From Pseudooceanicola sp. HF7 (GTDB taxonomy: Bacteria > Pseudomonadota > Alphaproteobacteria > Rhodobacterales > Rhodobacteraceae): a stretch of DNA of 64,000 nt. Numbering within the stretch: position 1 is the first letter of the stretch; each line of letters begins with the position of its first letter. Below, in pieces: positions 50,665 through 58,291 of this stretch. The stretch covers positions 1-64,000 of the forward strand of contig NZ_JAATOW010000015.1 of the NCBI RefSeq assembly GCF_011806405.1. Reading direction: 5' to 3'. The position numbers were made by a program, and so were the translations under genes. The notes under the pieces were generated by a model. It did not search any database and had not been told where the DNA came from. It saw only the letters and a program-made list of their open reading frames with translations.

Positions 50665-50704
50665 GACAGAAGTTTACAAGAGTGCTTTGCAGACGGTCGC
50701 CCGA

Positions 50705-51460
50705 TCAAGCGTCCAGGACGTACATCTGATTCAGGAAGGCAGCCTTCAGAACGGCCTGAGCGGTCGTCTCGACGTTCAGGGTTTCCCGCGCCAGGCGCAG
50801 GTGCTTTTCAACAGTCGCAGCCGTGAGGCCCATGAGAAGCGCGATGTCCTGGGTTGTCTTGCCATCCCCGACCCAATGCAGGGCCTCGCGCTGGCGACGT
50901 GTCAATTCACGTGTTGGCCCAGAGTAGGGTAGGGTCAGGATTTTCAGGTGGGCGACATTGTTCATGATGACGATGTCGCGCCCATTCTCCGCCCACATGG
51001 CATCCACCGAGTCCTGGCTGAGGCCGGGGCGTGCCGTCAGGGCGATGGCGCCCTTGGTCCGTGGCGAGATCGACTTGAAAGAGATCGAATAGCCGGCAGT
51101 GACGTTCATGGAGCGGTTGAAGTCTATCACGCGGCGTTCGGACTCCGTGATCGCACCGCTTGCGGTCATTTCCGCTAGGATACGCCAAGAGCAAGCGCCT
51201 TCGTTTTCAAGCGCCCATTTGACCATTGGGGCGTGGAAATACAGCCCTTTGCCAAGGAAGGCGTCGCGGTACTCCTGCTGGTGATTGGTCAGGATGACGA
51301 AATCTTCCGGGTCACCAAGGGAGGTGGCAGTGCGATAGCGGGTGAATCCATAGAGAAGCCGGTCGAAACCATAGTCGGCCATCTTCGCGCAATGGATTGT
51401 CCAGAGCTCTTCAATGCTTTGCGCATTGGTCAATTTTTCTAGGTATTCGCGCCGCATCAT
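50705..51460 (-). CDS. LuxR-family regulator with autoinducer-type N-terminal domain (solo)
   Basis: This 251-residue protein has an N-terminal ligand-binding domain of LuxR type (about 10-165) and a C-terminal GerE/LuxR helix-turn-helix (about 185-245: RELTRRQREALHWVGDGKTT, MGLTAATVEKHLRLARETLN). At the position of the conserved Asp-Pro of lactone binders the protein has Ala-Pro (HAPMV, A77-P78), and the Trp before it appears to be Phe68. The later Trp (W92) and Gly are kept. No luxI synthase is in the window, so it is a solo. The ligand may not be a standard acyl-homoserine lactone. It is next to the chemotaxis operon but faces away from it. Confidence 0.88.
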   Translation of the reverse strand: MMRREYLEKLTNAQSIEELWTIHCAKMADYGFDRLLYGFTRYRTATSLGDPEDFVILTNHQQEYRDAFLGKGLYFHAPMVKWALENEGACSWRILAEMTASGAITESERRVIDFNRSMNVTAGYSISFKSISPRTKGAIALTARPGLSQDSVDAMWAENGRDIVIMNNVAHLKILTLPYSGPTRELTRRQREALHWVGDGKTTQDIALLMGLTAATVEKHLRLARETLNVETTAQAVLKAAFLNQMYVLDA

Positions 51461-51927
51461 GACGCGGACCCTCCCGAAGAAACGATCAACACTTCGCCGT
51501 CGCGCGCCTTACTGGCGCGGAGCCATCTGTTAACGGAATTTAGCATTTTATCCACCGGGTGTGATGTAGACCTTTAGATGCCTGTTTGTCGAGCGAAAGG
51601 CTAACCAGGGCTGAGGTGGAGTTATGCTATACTCTTAAGATGGCGCGGCTGGAGGGCACATGTAGGTATCAATAGCGGTTTAGCTTGGCCTGATGTTTTG
51701 GGGGTTAATTGGACATCGGTAGCGTGCGGGAGAGCTGAGGGTGACGATACTCGAAATGCTGAGATCCAGTAGGCTACTAGTGGGGAGTTTTAGCCCAACT
51801 GTTTCTGTGGAGCCAACCTATGCAAGACCTGGAACGGTAAGTGCGTTCGGGACCTGAAGCCGAAAGGCAGCTGGCACGTTTAGTATATCATCTCGTCTGC
51901 CGCGCAGGGGACGCGGAAGACGATGAA
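51461..51927. other. 467-bp low-GC region between luxR and the chemotaxis operon end
   Basis: No convincing gene. GC content looks lower than in the rest of the window. A TATACT hexamer lies at about 51639, and a seven-codon ATG-TAA open frame ends at 51840. The luxR promoter should lie at the left side and the chemotaxis operon must terminate at the right side; I see no clear T-run terminator for it. Confidence 0.4.
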
Positions 51928-52356
51928 CTACCAGAGGTCGGGTTCGCCGGCGTCGGTGTCGGGTTCCGGCGGTGGCGCCATGTCTCGCAGTTGGGGGGGG
52001 CGTCCCTTGCCGACAAAGCCTTCAATGGAATCGCCCATATCCACTGATTGGGCAAAGGCGTCGTAGGTTATGGCGTCCTTGTTCCGCCAGTCCATGTTTG
52101 GCCCGAACTGGTTCAATAGCCCCTCGATATCCTTGAGGGCCTGACGGAGGTAATCAATCCTCTGAAAGGTTACGAAGGCTCCCTCCGTGAGCGGGCTGCA
52201 GGAGCATAGGGAGGAAGACAATGCCTCTTCCAAGCCTGTGGTCAGTCCACGGAGGTTGGAGACCTGGCCTGCCAGAACCGTCACCATTTCTGGGGCGGTT
52301 ATCTCTATTCGATCGACCCCTGGTTCTGGGCCTTCTTGGGGCTTGCCTTCAACCAT
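51928..52356 (-). CDS. Chemotaxis operon terminal protein with DxxxQ motif (CheT/CheZ-like candidate)
   Basis: From ATG 52356 the product has 142 residues. It follows the CheY stop with one base between, so it belongs to the che operon. A helix at about 60-84 (FVTFQRIDYLRQALKDIEGL) contains D68-x-x-x-Q72, the acidic-plus-amide pair used by CheZ and CheX phosphatases to dephosphorylate CheY. A second helix is predicted at about 20-50. The tail (about 118-142) is Pro-rich and acidic and ends EPDLW. The position at the end of the operon is that of rhizobial cheT. A phosphatase or CheR-interacting role is an inference. Confidence 0.75.
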   Translation of the reverse strand: MVEGKPQEGPEPGVDRIEITAPEMVTVLAGQVSNLRGLTTGLEEALSSSLCSCSPLTEGAFVTFQRIDYLRQALKDIEGLLNQFGPNMDWRNKDAITYDAFAQSVDMGDSIEGFVGKGRPPQLRDMAPPPEPDTDAGEPDLW

Positions 52357-52357
52357 G

Positions 52358-52744
52358 TCAGAGCCGCCCGACGACTGCCTCGATACAAGCACGCAGATCA
52401 TTCGGCTCAAACGGCTTCTTGAGGAAATTGTTCATGCCCAGCTGCTTGCCCTTGTCGATGATCGCCTTGTCGGCCTTGCCGGTGATCAGAATGAAGCCAA
52501 CACCCTTGGTCTTGGCCCCACTGCGCAGTTGGTGAAGCAGCTGAAGCCCATCCATCTCGGGCATGTTGAAGTCTGAAATTACCAGGTGGACCGGTGTGCT
52601 TTCCAGCGCTTTCAGCGCAGATGGTCCGTCCGAGGTGGAGGCAACATTTCGGATGCCGAATGCGTCCAGCGCCTGGGTGATCAACCCGCGGCTTGTGGAC
52701 ATATCGTCCACAACCATGATTCTGATCTGGTCTCTCAGGGCCAT
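52358..52744 (-). CDS. cheY2: CheY-type response regulator (second copy, CheY2)
   Basis: This 128-residue stand-alone receiver domain begins MALRDQIRIMVVDDMSTSRG. The acidic pair D13-D14, phosphoacceptor Asp58 in VISDFNMPEMDG, Thr88 in ILITGK and Lys109 or Lys110 in NNFLKKPF form a complete receiver. Phosphorylated CheY binds the flagellar switch, or acts as a phosphate sink in two-CheY systems like that of S. meliloti. It lies four bases after cheR and one base before the DxxxQ protein gene. Confidence 0.93.
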   Translation of the reverse strand: MALRDQIRIMVVDDMSTSRGLITQALDAFGIRNVASTSDGPSALKALESTPVHLVISDFNMPEMDGLQLLHQLRSGAKTKGVGFILITGKADKAIIDKGKQLGMNNFLKKPFEPNDLRACIEAVVGRL

Positions 52745-52748
52745 TCAC

Positions 52749-53621
52749 TCAATCCTTTTTGATTGCAGACGATCCGGAACCGGCTGCTCGATATGCCGTC
52801 ATTCCGTTTGGTTCGAAGAGGTGGAGGGCGGAATCGGAAATCCGCTCCGAATGGCCTAGGAAGATCCAGCCCTCTTTGGTGATGTGCTGCCGGAAGCGGG
52901 GCCACAGGGAAGCCTGTGTGGCGGCATCGAAGTAGATGACGACATTCCGGCAGAAGATCGCGTCGAATTGCCCTTTCATGGGCCAGTCTCTCAGGAGGTT
53001 GAGTTCCCGGAACCGGACAATGCGCTTGATCTCTGCATTCACCCGATGTTGGCCGCGGCCATCCGGCTCAAGGTACTTAGAGCGCATTTCATTGGGTATT
53101 CCGCTTACTTGCTGGTCATTGTAAGTCGCCGCTTCGGCCTTTTCCAGGATCGCCGGATCGATATCCGTGCCCAGGATCAGAACGTCGCGGCTGGTCAGTT
53201 CCGGCGCCGCCTCGTGCAGGCACATGGAGATTGAATAAGGTTCCTGACCGCTAGAGCAGCCGGCGGACCATATCCTTACCCGCTGCCCGTTCCGGGCCTT
53301 TTGCAAGAGCAGGGGCACCACCTTAGTCCTCAGCATGTCGAAGTGATGTGACTCGCGGAAGAAATGGGACACGTTGGTGGTCAGGGCCGAGATCATGAGC
53401 CGCCGTTCCGACGCGCCGTCCGCAGAAGAGACGAAGCGATAGTAGCTGTCATAATTTGCCTGGCCGGTAGCCAGCAGCCTCTTGCGAAGGCGCGACTGCA
53501 CCATCGTCATCTTGCCTTCCGGCAGGACAAGTCCGGCTTCCTCCTTCGCCAGGGCAGCGATGGCGGCAAAGGACTTCTTGTCCATTACCTGCCCCGCAGT
53601 ATCGCTTGCGCTCGTGGTCAT
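52749..53621 (-). CDS. cheR: Chemotaxis protein methyltransferase CheR
   Basis: This 290-residue protein has an N-terminal helical CheR domain (about 15-85: QSRLRKRLLATGQANYDSYY) and a SAM-dependent methyltransferase domain with IWSAGCSSGQEPYSISM, GTDIDPAILEKAEAATY and FDAIFCRNVVIYFD. It methylates glutamates on chemoreceptors. Its ATG overlaps the cheW stop by four bases. No cheB methylesterase gene follows it, unlike the common cheR-cheB order. Confidence 0.96.
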   Translation of the reverse strand: MTTSASDTAGQVMDKKSFAAIAALAKEEAGLVLPEGKMTMVQSRLRKRLLATGQANYDSYYRFVSSADGASERRLMISALTTNVSHFFRESHHFDMLRTKVVPLLLQKARNGQRVRIWSAGCSSGQEPYSISMCLHEAAPELTSRDVLILGTDIDPAILEKAEAATYNDQQVSGIPNEMRSKYLEPDGRGQHRVNAEIKRIVRFRELNLLRDWPMKGQFDAIFCRNVVIYFDAATQASLWPRFRQHITKEGWIFLGHSERISDSALHLFEPNGMTAYRAAGSGSSAIKKD

Positions 53622-54076
53622 GCAGCCTCGTCGCTGGTATTAGGGACGACAGCTGCAAGATCCAGAACACGGATCATGCGGTCATCAATGACGGTCAGAG
53701 CCCGGACGACAGAAAGCGAGGGGTCGGAGGAGATATCGGGCGGAATCTGCAGATCATCTTCGGTGATTGCCACGATGTCTGACACGGCGTCGACGAGCAG
53801 TCCGGTCAATGTTCCCTGCAGCTTGACGACGATGATGACATTGCGGTCGTTGGTTTCCTGGGACGGCAGATTGAGGCGGCGGGCCAGGTCCATCACCGGC
53901 AGGACAGTGCCACGAAGGTTGATCACGCCCCGCATGAAATCGGGCGCATGCGGCATGGGGGTTGTCCTTGTCCAGCCGCGGATCTCGCGTACGGACATGA
54001 TGTCGAGCGAATATTCCTGGTCTGCCACTCGAAACGTAAGCAGCTCCAGGTCATTGGTTTGTGCCTGATCACTCAT
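53618..54076 (-). CDS. cheW: Chemotaxis coupling protein CheW
   Basis: From ATG 54076 (MSDQAQTNDLELLTFRVADQ) the protein has 152 residues and is a single CheW domain: EYSLDIMSVREIRGWTRTTP, PDFMRGVINLRGTVLPVMDL and a C-terminal VLDLAAVVP. It bridges chemoreceptors and CheA. The start lies eight bases inside the 3' end of cheA, showing tight translational coupling. Longer upstream frames run into cheA and are artefacts. Confidence 0.96.
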   Translation of the reverse strand: MSDQAQTNDLELLTFRVADQEYSLDIMSVREIRGWTRTTPMPHAPDFMRGVINLRGTVLPVMDLARRLNLPSQETNDRNVIIVVKLQGTLTGLLVDAVSDIVAITEDDLQIPPDISSDPSLSVVRALTVIDDRMIRVLDLAAVVPNTSDEAA

Positions 54077-56270
54077 TTGCGATCTTCCTTTCCGAGAGCA
54101 TGAGATCCGCACCGCGCGGATGGCCGCTTCCTGCAATAATGTCGGCCGGGTCGAGAATGAGGGCGATCTGTCCGTCGCCCAGGATCGTGGCTGCGGCAAT
54201 GCCGGGCGCACGGTAGAAGCTGTCGTCAAGCCCTTTGATCACGACTTGTCGCTGATCCTGGATGCCGTCGATCACCAAGGCCGCGCGGCTGCCATCCTCC
54301 AGGGAGATCAGAAGGACAATGGCACCAGCATCCGTTTTGCGATGCGCCCGGTATCCAAGCATGACGCCAAGATCGTAGAGCGGCACGAAGCCTCCTCGCA
54401 CCCGGACAACGTAGGAGCCGGGGCGAAGCATCTGCACATCGTCCGGGCCGAGAGAGAGGGTCTCCACGACGACATTGAGCGGCAGCACCAGGGTCTCGCC
54501 GGCGACGTTGACCACCATCCCGTCCAGTACCGCGAGGGTCAGGGGAAGGGAGATGGAGAAGGTCGTACCCTTTCCCTTTTCGGATGTGATGGAAATCCGC
54601 CCACCGAGCGACTGGATCGATGTCTTGACGACGTCCATGCCGACGCCGCGTCCGGAAAGGCTGGAAACCTGAGCTGCCGTAGAAAAGCCTGGCAAGAATA
54701 GGAGGTTATCAATTTCGCCGTCCGATAGATTTGCATCCGGTGCGACGAGCCCCTTGCTCACGGCTTTCTCCAGGACACGCTCGCGGTTGATACCGGCGCC
54801 GTCATCGGAGACTTCGATGATCACGCGCCCTGATCTGTGCGCGGCGGTCAGGGTAACGGTGCCGGCCTTGGACTTGCCGGCCGTCTGGCGGGCCTCCGTC
54901 GGCTCCAGCCCGTGGTCGACGGCATTCCGGATCATGTGCGTCAGTGGATCCGATAGCCGCTCGATCACCGTCTTGTCGACTTCAGTTGCCTCGCCCTCCG
55001 TGACCAGGCGCACCTCTTTCTCAACCGCTGCAGAGGATTCCCGCACGATGCGAGACATGCGCTGGAACAGAGATTTGACCGGCTGTGCCCGGATCATCAT
55101 GACCGAGTCTTGGATGTCGCGGGTCAGGCGCTGGAATTCCTCAAGTCCGTTCATCGCATCGGAATGCGGAGAGAGACCGGCTTCGTCCAGGCTTTGGGAG
55201 AGCATGGCCTGATTGATGACAAGCTCGCCAACAAGGTTCACCAGACGCTCAATCCGTTCAAGATCTACTCGCACGACGGATTTCGCCGCAGGGGGCGCGG
55301 CCTTTTTCGCCTCCGGGTCTGCTGGTTCCTTTGCTGGATCGTCTTTCTTGAGGGTAACGACCTTATCCGGCGCATCCTCGGGTTTGGTTCGGGTATCTTC
55401 CGCGGCTGCAGGCGTGGTTGAGACATCCGGAGTGGCGGTCGCTTCCAGGCTGGGAGCATCCGGAAGGTCTGGGCCCGTGTCCCCGGCATCTTCTGCAGAA
55501 GGTCCGGAAACACAGGTGATCTCAAGCGTGCAAAGACCGTCGACAAACTCGAAGATATCGCGGATTTCAGGTTCGGCGGCCTCGGTATCCAGTTCGATCA
55601 GCCATTCGACATAGGGGGTCTCAGGCGCGAGGCTCTCGAGGTTGGGAAGCTCCGTGGTGACGCAACTGATTTTCGCTTCGCCGAGGCCGCAGAGATTGCG
55701 CAGCAGTTGCTGTGGCTCATTGCCAGTGGCAAAAAGCTCCTGATCCGGTTTGAAGCGGATGGTGTAATGGGCCAGCGAGCTTTCTGGCTCTGCGTCGAGG
55801 TCGGGAAGGTCCAGGGAAATACCCATGCCAAGCGGCTGGAAATCGTCTGCCTCTTCCTCTTCTTCCACGCCATGTTCGCCCAGCAAGGCGTCCAGACGTT
55901 CCAGCAGCTCTTCGCTGGTGGCCTCGGGCAGGGGCGTTTCATCGCGACAGGCACGGACGAGGTCAGACAGATGGTCCGCGGCGAGGAAGAATAGTTTCAT
56001 CGCCTCGCTGTCAGGATGCATGTTGCCGTTGCGGACCTCATCCATCACCGTTTCGTAGCGGTGGGCAAACCGGACCAGAGCCTCCAGGCCGAAAGCCCCG
56101 GCGCCGCCCTTGATGGAGTGAACCGCACGGAAGACGACGTTGATCGTCTCAGGATCTTCGGAACCGTCGTCCAACTCCTGCAGGCCATCCTGCAACGCCT
56201 CGAGAAGTTCTTCGCATTCAATGAAGAAAGAGGCGCGGATTTCCGCCATCGGGTCATTCTGATCGGACAT
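54069..56270 (-). CDS. cheA: Chemotaxis histidine kinase CheA
   Basis: This 733-residue protein has the full CheA plan: an Hpt domain (1-110) with phosphoacceptor His51 in AVHSIKGGAGAFGL, a variable P2 region (about 130-280), an acidic Pro/Ala/Lys linker (about 270-335), a dimerisation domain (about 335-400), an ATPase domain with MIRNAVDHGLEPTEA (N box), VSDDGAGINRERV (G1) and LPGFSTAAQVSSLSGRGVGMD (F and G2), and a CheW-like C-terminal domain (about 600-725). It passes phosphate to the two CheY proteins. It starts 12 bases after the upstream cheY. Confidence 0.96.
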   Translation of the reverse strand: MSDQNDPMAEIRASFFIECEELLEALQDGLQELDDGSEDPETINVVFRAVHSIKGGAGAFGLEALVRFAHRYETVMDEVRNGNMHPDSEAMKLFFLAADHLSDLVRACRDETPLPEATSEELLERLDALLGEHGVEEEEEADDFQPLGMGISLDLPDLDAEPESSLAHYTIRFKPDQELFATGNEPQQLLRNLCGLGEAKISCVTTELPNLESLAPETPYVEWLIELDTEAAEPEIRDIFEFVDGLCTLEITCVSGPSAEDAGDTGPDLPDAPSLEATATPDVSTTPAAAEDTRTKPEDAPDKVVTLKKDDPAKEPADPEAKKAAPPAAKSVVRVDLERIERLVNLVGELVINQAMLSQSLDEAGLSPHSDAMNGLEEFQRLTRDIQDSVMMIRAQPVKSLFQRMSRIVRESSAAVEKEVRLVTEGEATEVDKTVIERLSDPLTHMIRNAVDHGLEPTEARQTAGKSKAGTVTLTAAHRSGRVIIEVSDDGAGINRERVLEKAVSKGLVAPDANLSDGEIDNLLFLPGFSTAAQVSSLSGRGVGMDVVKTSIQSLGGRISITSEKGKGTTFSISLPLTLAVLDGMVVNVAGETLVLPLNVVVETLSLGPDDVQMLRPGSYVVRVRGGFVPLYDLGVMLGYRAHRKTDAGAIVLLISLEDGSRAALVIDGIQDQRQVVIKGLDDSFYRAPGIAAATILGDGQIALILDPADIIAGSGHPRGADLMLSERKIANE

Positions 56271-56282
56271 CTCTTGCCCCTC

Positions 56283-56648
56283 CTATCCGGCTACCATCTG
56301 CAGCGCCTTGACCAGCTTGGCTGGATCAAAGGGCTTGACGATCCAGCCCGTTGCCCCGGCTTCGCGGGCACGCATCTTGAGCTCAGGCGCACTTTCCGTG
56401 GTCAGGACCAGGATCGGCGTTGCGCGATGCCCTTCCTGCTCCCGGACAGCGTCAATGAAACCGAAGCCATCCATGCGGGGCATGTTGATATCGGTAATGA
56501 TCGCATCGGGTTCTATGCCGCCCAGAACCTCGATCCCGTGGACGCCATCATCGGCCAGGTGCACGGTGAAGCCAGCCGGCATGAGGGCCATGCGGATCAT
56601 GTCGCGCATCGTCCGGCTGTCATCCACTGCGAGAATAGTCAGACTCAT
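56283..56648 (-). CDS. cheY1: CheY-type response regulator (first copy, CheY1)
   Basis: This 121-residue receiver domain begins MSLTILAVDDSRTMRDMIRM. The phosphoacceptor is Asp53 in IITDINMPRMDGF, with Thr83-Thr84 and Lys105 in GWIVKPFDP complete. It overlaps the upstream STAS gene by four bases and precedes cheA by 12, so it is translated with both. In S. meliloti the first CheY acts as phosphate sink helped by CheS; a similar role is suggested by position only. Confidence 0.95.
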   Translation of the reverse strand: MSLTILAVDDSRTMRDMIRMALMPAGFTVHLADDGVHGIEVLGGIEPDAIITDINMPRMDGFGFIDAVREQEGHRATPILVLTTESAPELKMRAREAGATGWIVKPFDPAKLVKALQMVAG

Positions 56649-56926
56649 ACCCGGCCCTCCGCCACGGTTTCGGGGGAAAAGCCCATCTGGGCCAGTTGTT
56701 CGACCACCCGGTCATTCACGTTCGTCAGACTCAGCGAATGTCCCGCTGCCTTCAGAGACGTCGCGGCTGCCAGCATGACCTGCAGGCAGAGCGCGCCGAT
56801 TTGCGTTACATCCCTGGCGTCGAGCACGACATCGCCCTCAAGGCGTGCCTTCAGCTCTTCAGCCAGTGGGGCGGCTGCCGGTAGATCCAGCTTCGGTTGT
56901 AGGACCAGTGGCTCAGTCATGGCCAC
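56645..56926 (-). CDS. STAS-domain protein in CheS position, lacking the phosphoacceptor Ser
   Basis: This 93-residue protein begins MAMTEPLVLQPKLDLPAAAP; an alternative start is the second Met. It fits a STAS fold (beta strand VVLDARDVTQIG followed by a helix ALCLQVMLAAATSL). The usual Asp-Ser-Ser-Gly at the loop before that helix reads G44-A45-L46-C47, so the Ser normally phosphorylated in SpoIIAA-type proteins is absent. It is the first gene of the che operon. The size and place match S. meliloti CheS, which binds CheA and speeds CheY1 dephosphorylation; homology by eye only. Confidence 0.78.
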   Translation of the reverse strand: MAMTEPLVLQPKLDLPAAAPLAEELKARLEGDVVLDARDVTQIGALCLQVMLAAATSLKAAGHSLSLTNVNDRVVEQLAQMGFSPETVAEGRV

Positions 56927-57131
56927 CTGCCCAAGGCAAGCGGGCGGTGCGAATGCATGCCAGACTCCCGTCGTTCCATTGCGTCTAGCCGGTGATAGGG
57001 CGCTGGCCGTTAAGACGAAGTTACGCGGGCCGGAGGTTTAGGTGGGTTTTGAACGACCTTGCCGCCGGAGCAGCGCCGCGATGGCTGCCCTTGCCCGGCG
57101 CAGCCCTGAAAAGCCTGGGGGCAGGAAAGAG

Positions 57132-57160
57132 AAAAGCGCGATCCCGGGATGGGAACGCGC
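57132..57160 (-). terminator. Terminator after the one-carbon cluster
   Basis: GCGCG and CCC (57136-57145) pair with GGG and CGCGC (57151-57160), with a two-base internal mismatch. On the reverse strand TTTTC follows. It lies 40 bases past the cobalamin methyltransferase stop. Confidence 0.55.
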
Positions 57161-57199
57161 CTTGAAACAAAGAGTATTTCGGGTGTCTTAGCTTTCGGA

Positions 57200-58162
57200 T
57201 CAGCCGCGGCGGCGGCGGCGACCGCCACGTCCGCTGCCCGCAGCCGCCGAAGCCTTGGCGGCCTCTGCGAAAGTCGCGCCTTCCTTCACCGCATCAACGA
57301 CACGGGCAAAACTGATCCAGGCAGTGCCGTTGGGATCATGGTTCATCAGCAGATTCGCTGCCTTCACCGCTTCCATCTCTACCTGGCGAATGGGGTTCAT
57401 AATGGCAGAGGTCATGCCGGCGCCGATGGCCATGGGCAGGAAGGCCGCGTTCACGCCATGACGATTCGGCAGGCCGAAGGAGATGTTCGACGCGCCACAG
57501 GTGGTGTTCACCCCCAGCTCTTCACGCAGCTTGCGGACAAGCGCAAAGACCTGCTGGCCGGCACTCGCCATTGCGCCCACCGGCATCACCAGCGGGTCCA
57601 CGACGATGTCATGCGCAGGGATGCCGAAGTCAGCTGCGCGTTCGACGATCTTCTTGGCCACAAGGAAGCGCACCTCGGGATCTTCGGAGATACCCGTGTC
57701 ATCATTGGAAATGGCCACGACCGGCACGTTGTACTTCTTGATCAGGGGCAGGATGACCTCAAGCTTTTCTTCCTCGCCGGTGACGGAGTTCACCAGCGGC
57801 CGGCCTTCTGCCATCTCGAGGCCGGCTTCCAGTGCGCCGGGCACCGAGCTGTCGATGCAGAGCGGCACGTCGACCAGACCCTGGACAAGCTCGATCACCT
57901 TGCGCATCAGGGGCGGCTCGGTCTCATTGGGGTTGGGGTTCGAGTTGTAGACAACGCCCGCGTTCACATCGAGAACCATGGCCCCGCAGGCAACCTGTTC
58001 GATCGCGTCTTTCTCGACGGTCGAAAAATCCCCGGCTTCCAGTTCCGCTGCCAGCTTCTTGCGGCCGGTCGGATTGATCCGCTCGCCGATGACGCAGAAT
58101 GGCTCGTCGAAGCCGATGGTCACGGTCTTGGACTTGGATTCGAGAACGGTACGGGTCGTCAT
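57200..58162 (-). CDS. Methyltetrahydrofolate:corrinoid methyltransferase (pterin-binding DHPS-like)
   Basis: From ATG 58162 (MTTRTVLESKSKTVTIGFDE), preceded by GGAAGGA, it has 320 residues. It is a TIM barrel of the dihydropteroate-synthase-like pterin-binding family: VIGERINPTGRKKL, AMVLDVNAGVVYN, LCIDSSVPGALEAGL, NSVTGEEEKLEV and ISFGLPNRHGVNAAFL. It transfers methyl groups between methyl-THF and a corrinoid protein, as in O- or S-demethylation systems. The protein ends in an odd GRGGRRRRRG tail. A MetF-like gene and a PF13769-type gene lie directly upstream; no corrinoid-protein gene is in the window. Confidence 0.87.
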   Translation of the reverse strand: MTTRTVLESKSKTVTIGFDEPFCVIGERINPTGRKKLAAELEAGDFSTVEKDAIEQVACGAMVLDVNAGVVYNSNPNPNETEPPLMRKVIELVQGLVDVPLCIDSSVPGALEAGLEMAEGRPLVNSVTGEEEKLEVILPLIKKYNVPVVAISNDDTGISEDPEVRFLVAKKIVERAADFGIPAHDIVVDPLVMPVGAMASAGQQVFALVRKLREELGVNTTCGASNISFGLPNRHGVNAAFLPMAIGAGMTSAIMNPIRQVEMEAVKAANLLMNHDPNGTAWISFARVVDAVKEGATFAEAAKASAAAGSGRGGRRRRRG

Positions 58163-58291
58163 GGATAATCCTTCCGGTGGCGTCAGTTCCCAAAAGGGTA
58201 TGACGGCAGAGCCGCCCCGGCGCAACCGGGTCCACGGCAGACAGGGCAGGTGGCCCGTTTTCAGGACCGCCAGATCAGCTTGTAAGGAGGT

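Larger units (their letters stand above)
49947..50704. other. 758-bp region between tsf and the LuxR-type gene
   Basis: Apart from the tsf terminator and the luxR-side hairpin, I find no credible gene. Three near-identical 8-base units GTGGGTCA stand at 50003-50026. The part 50490-50620 is clearly poorer in GC. It holds two mutually exclusive hairpin options: CCTTAC with GTAAGG (around 50540 and 50570), and AAGGTT with AACCTT (50572-50588). A short regulatory RNA is possible. Confidence 0.4.
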
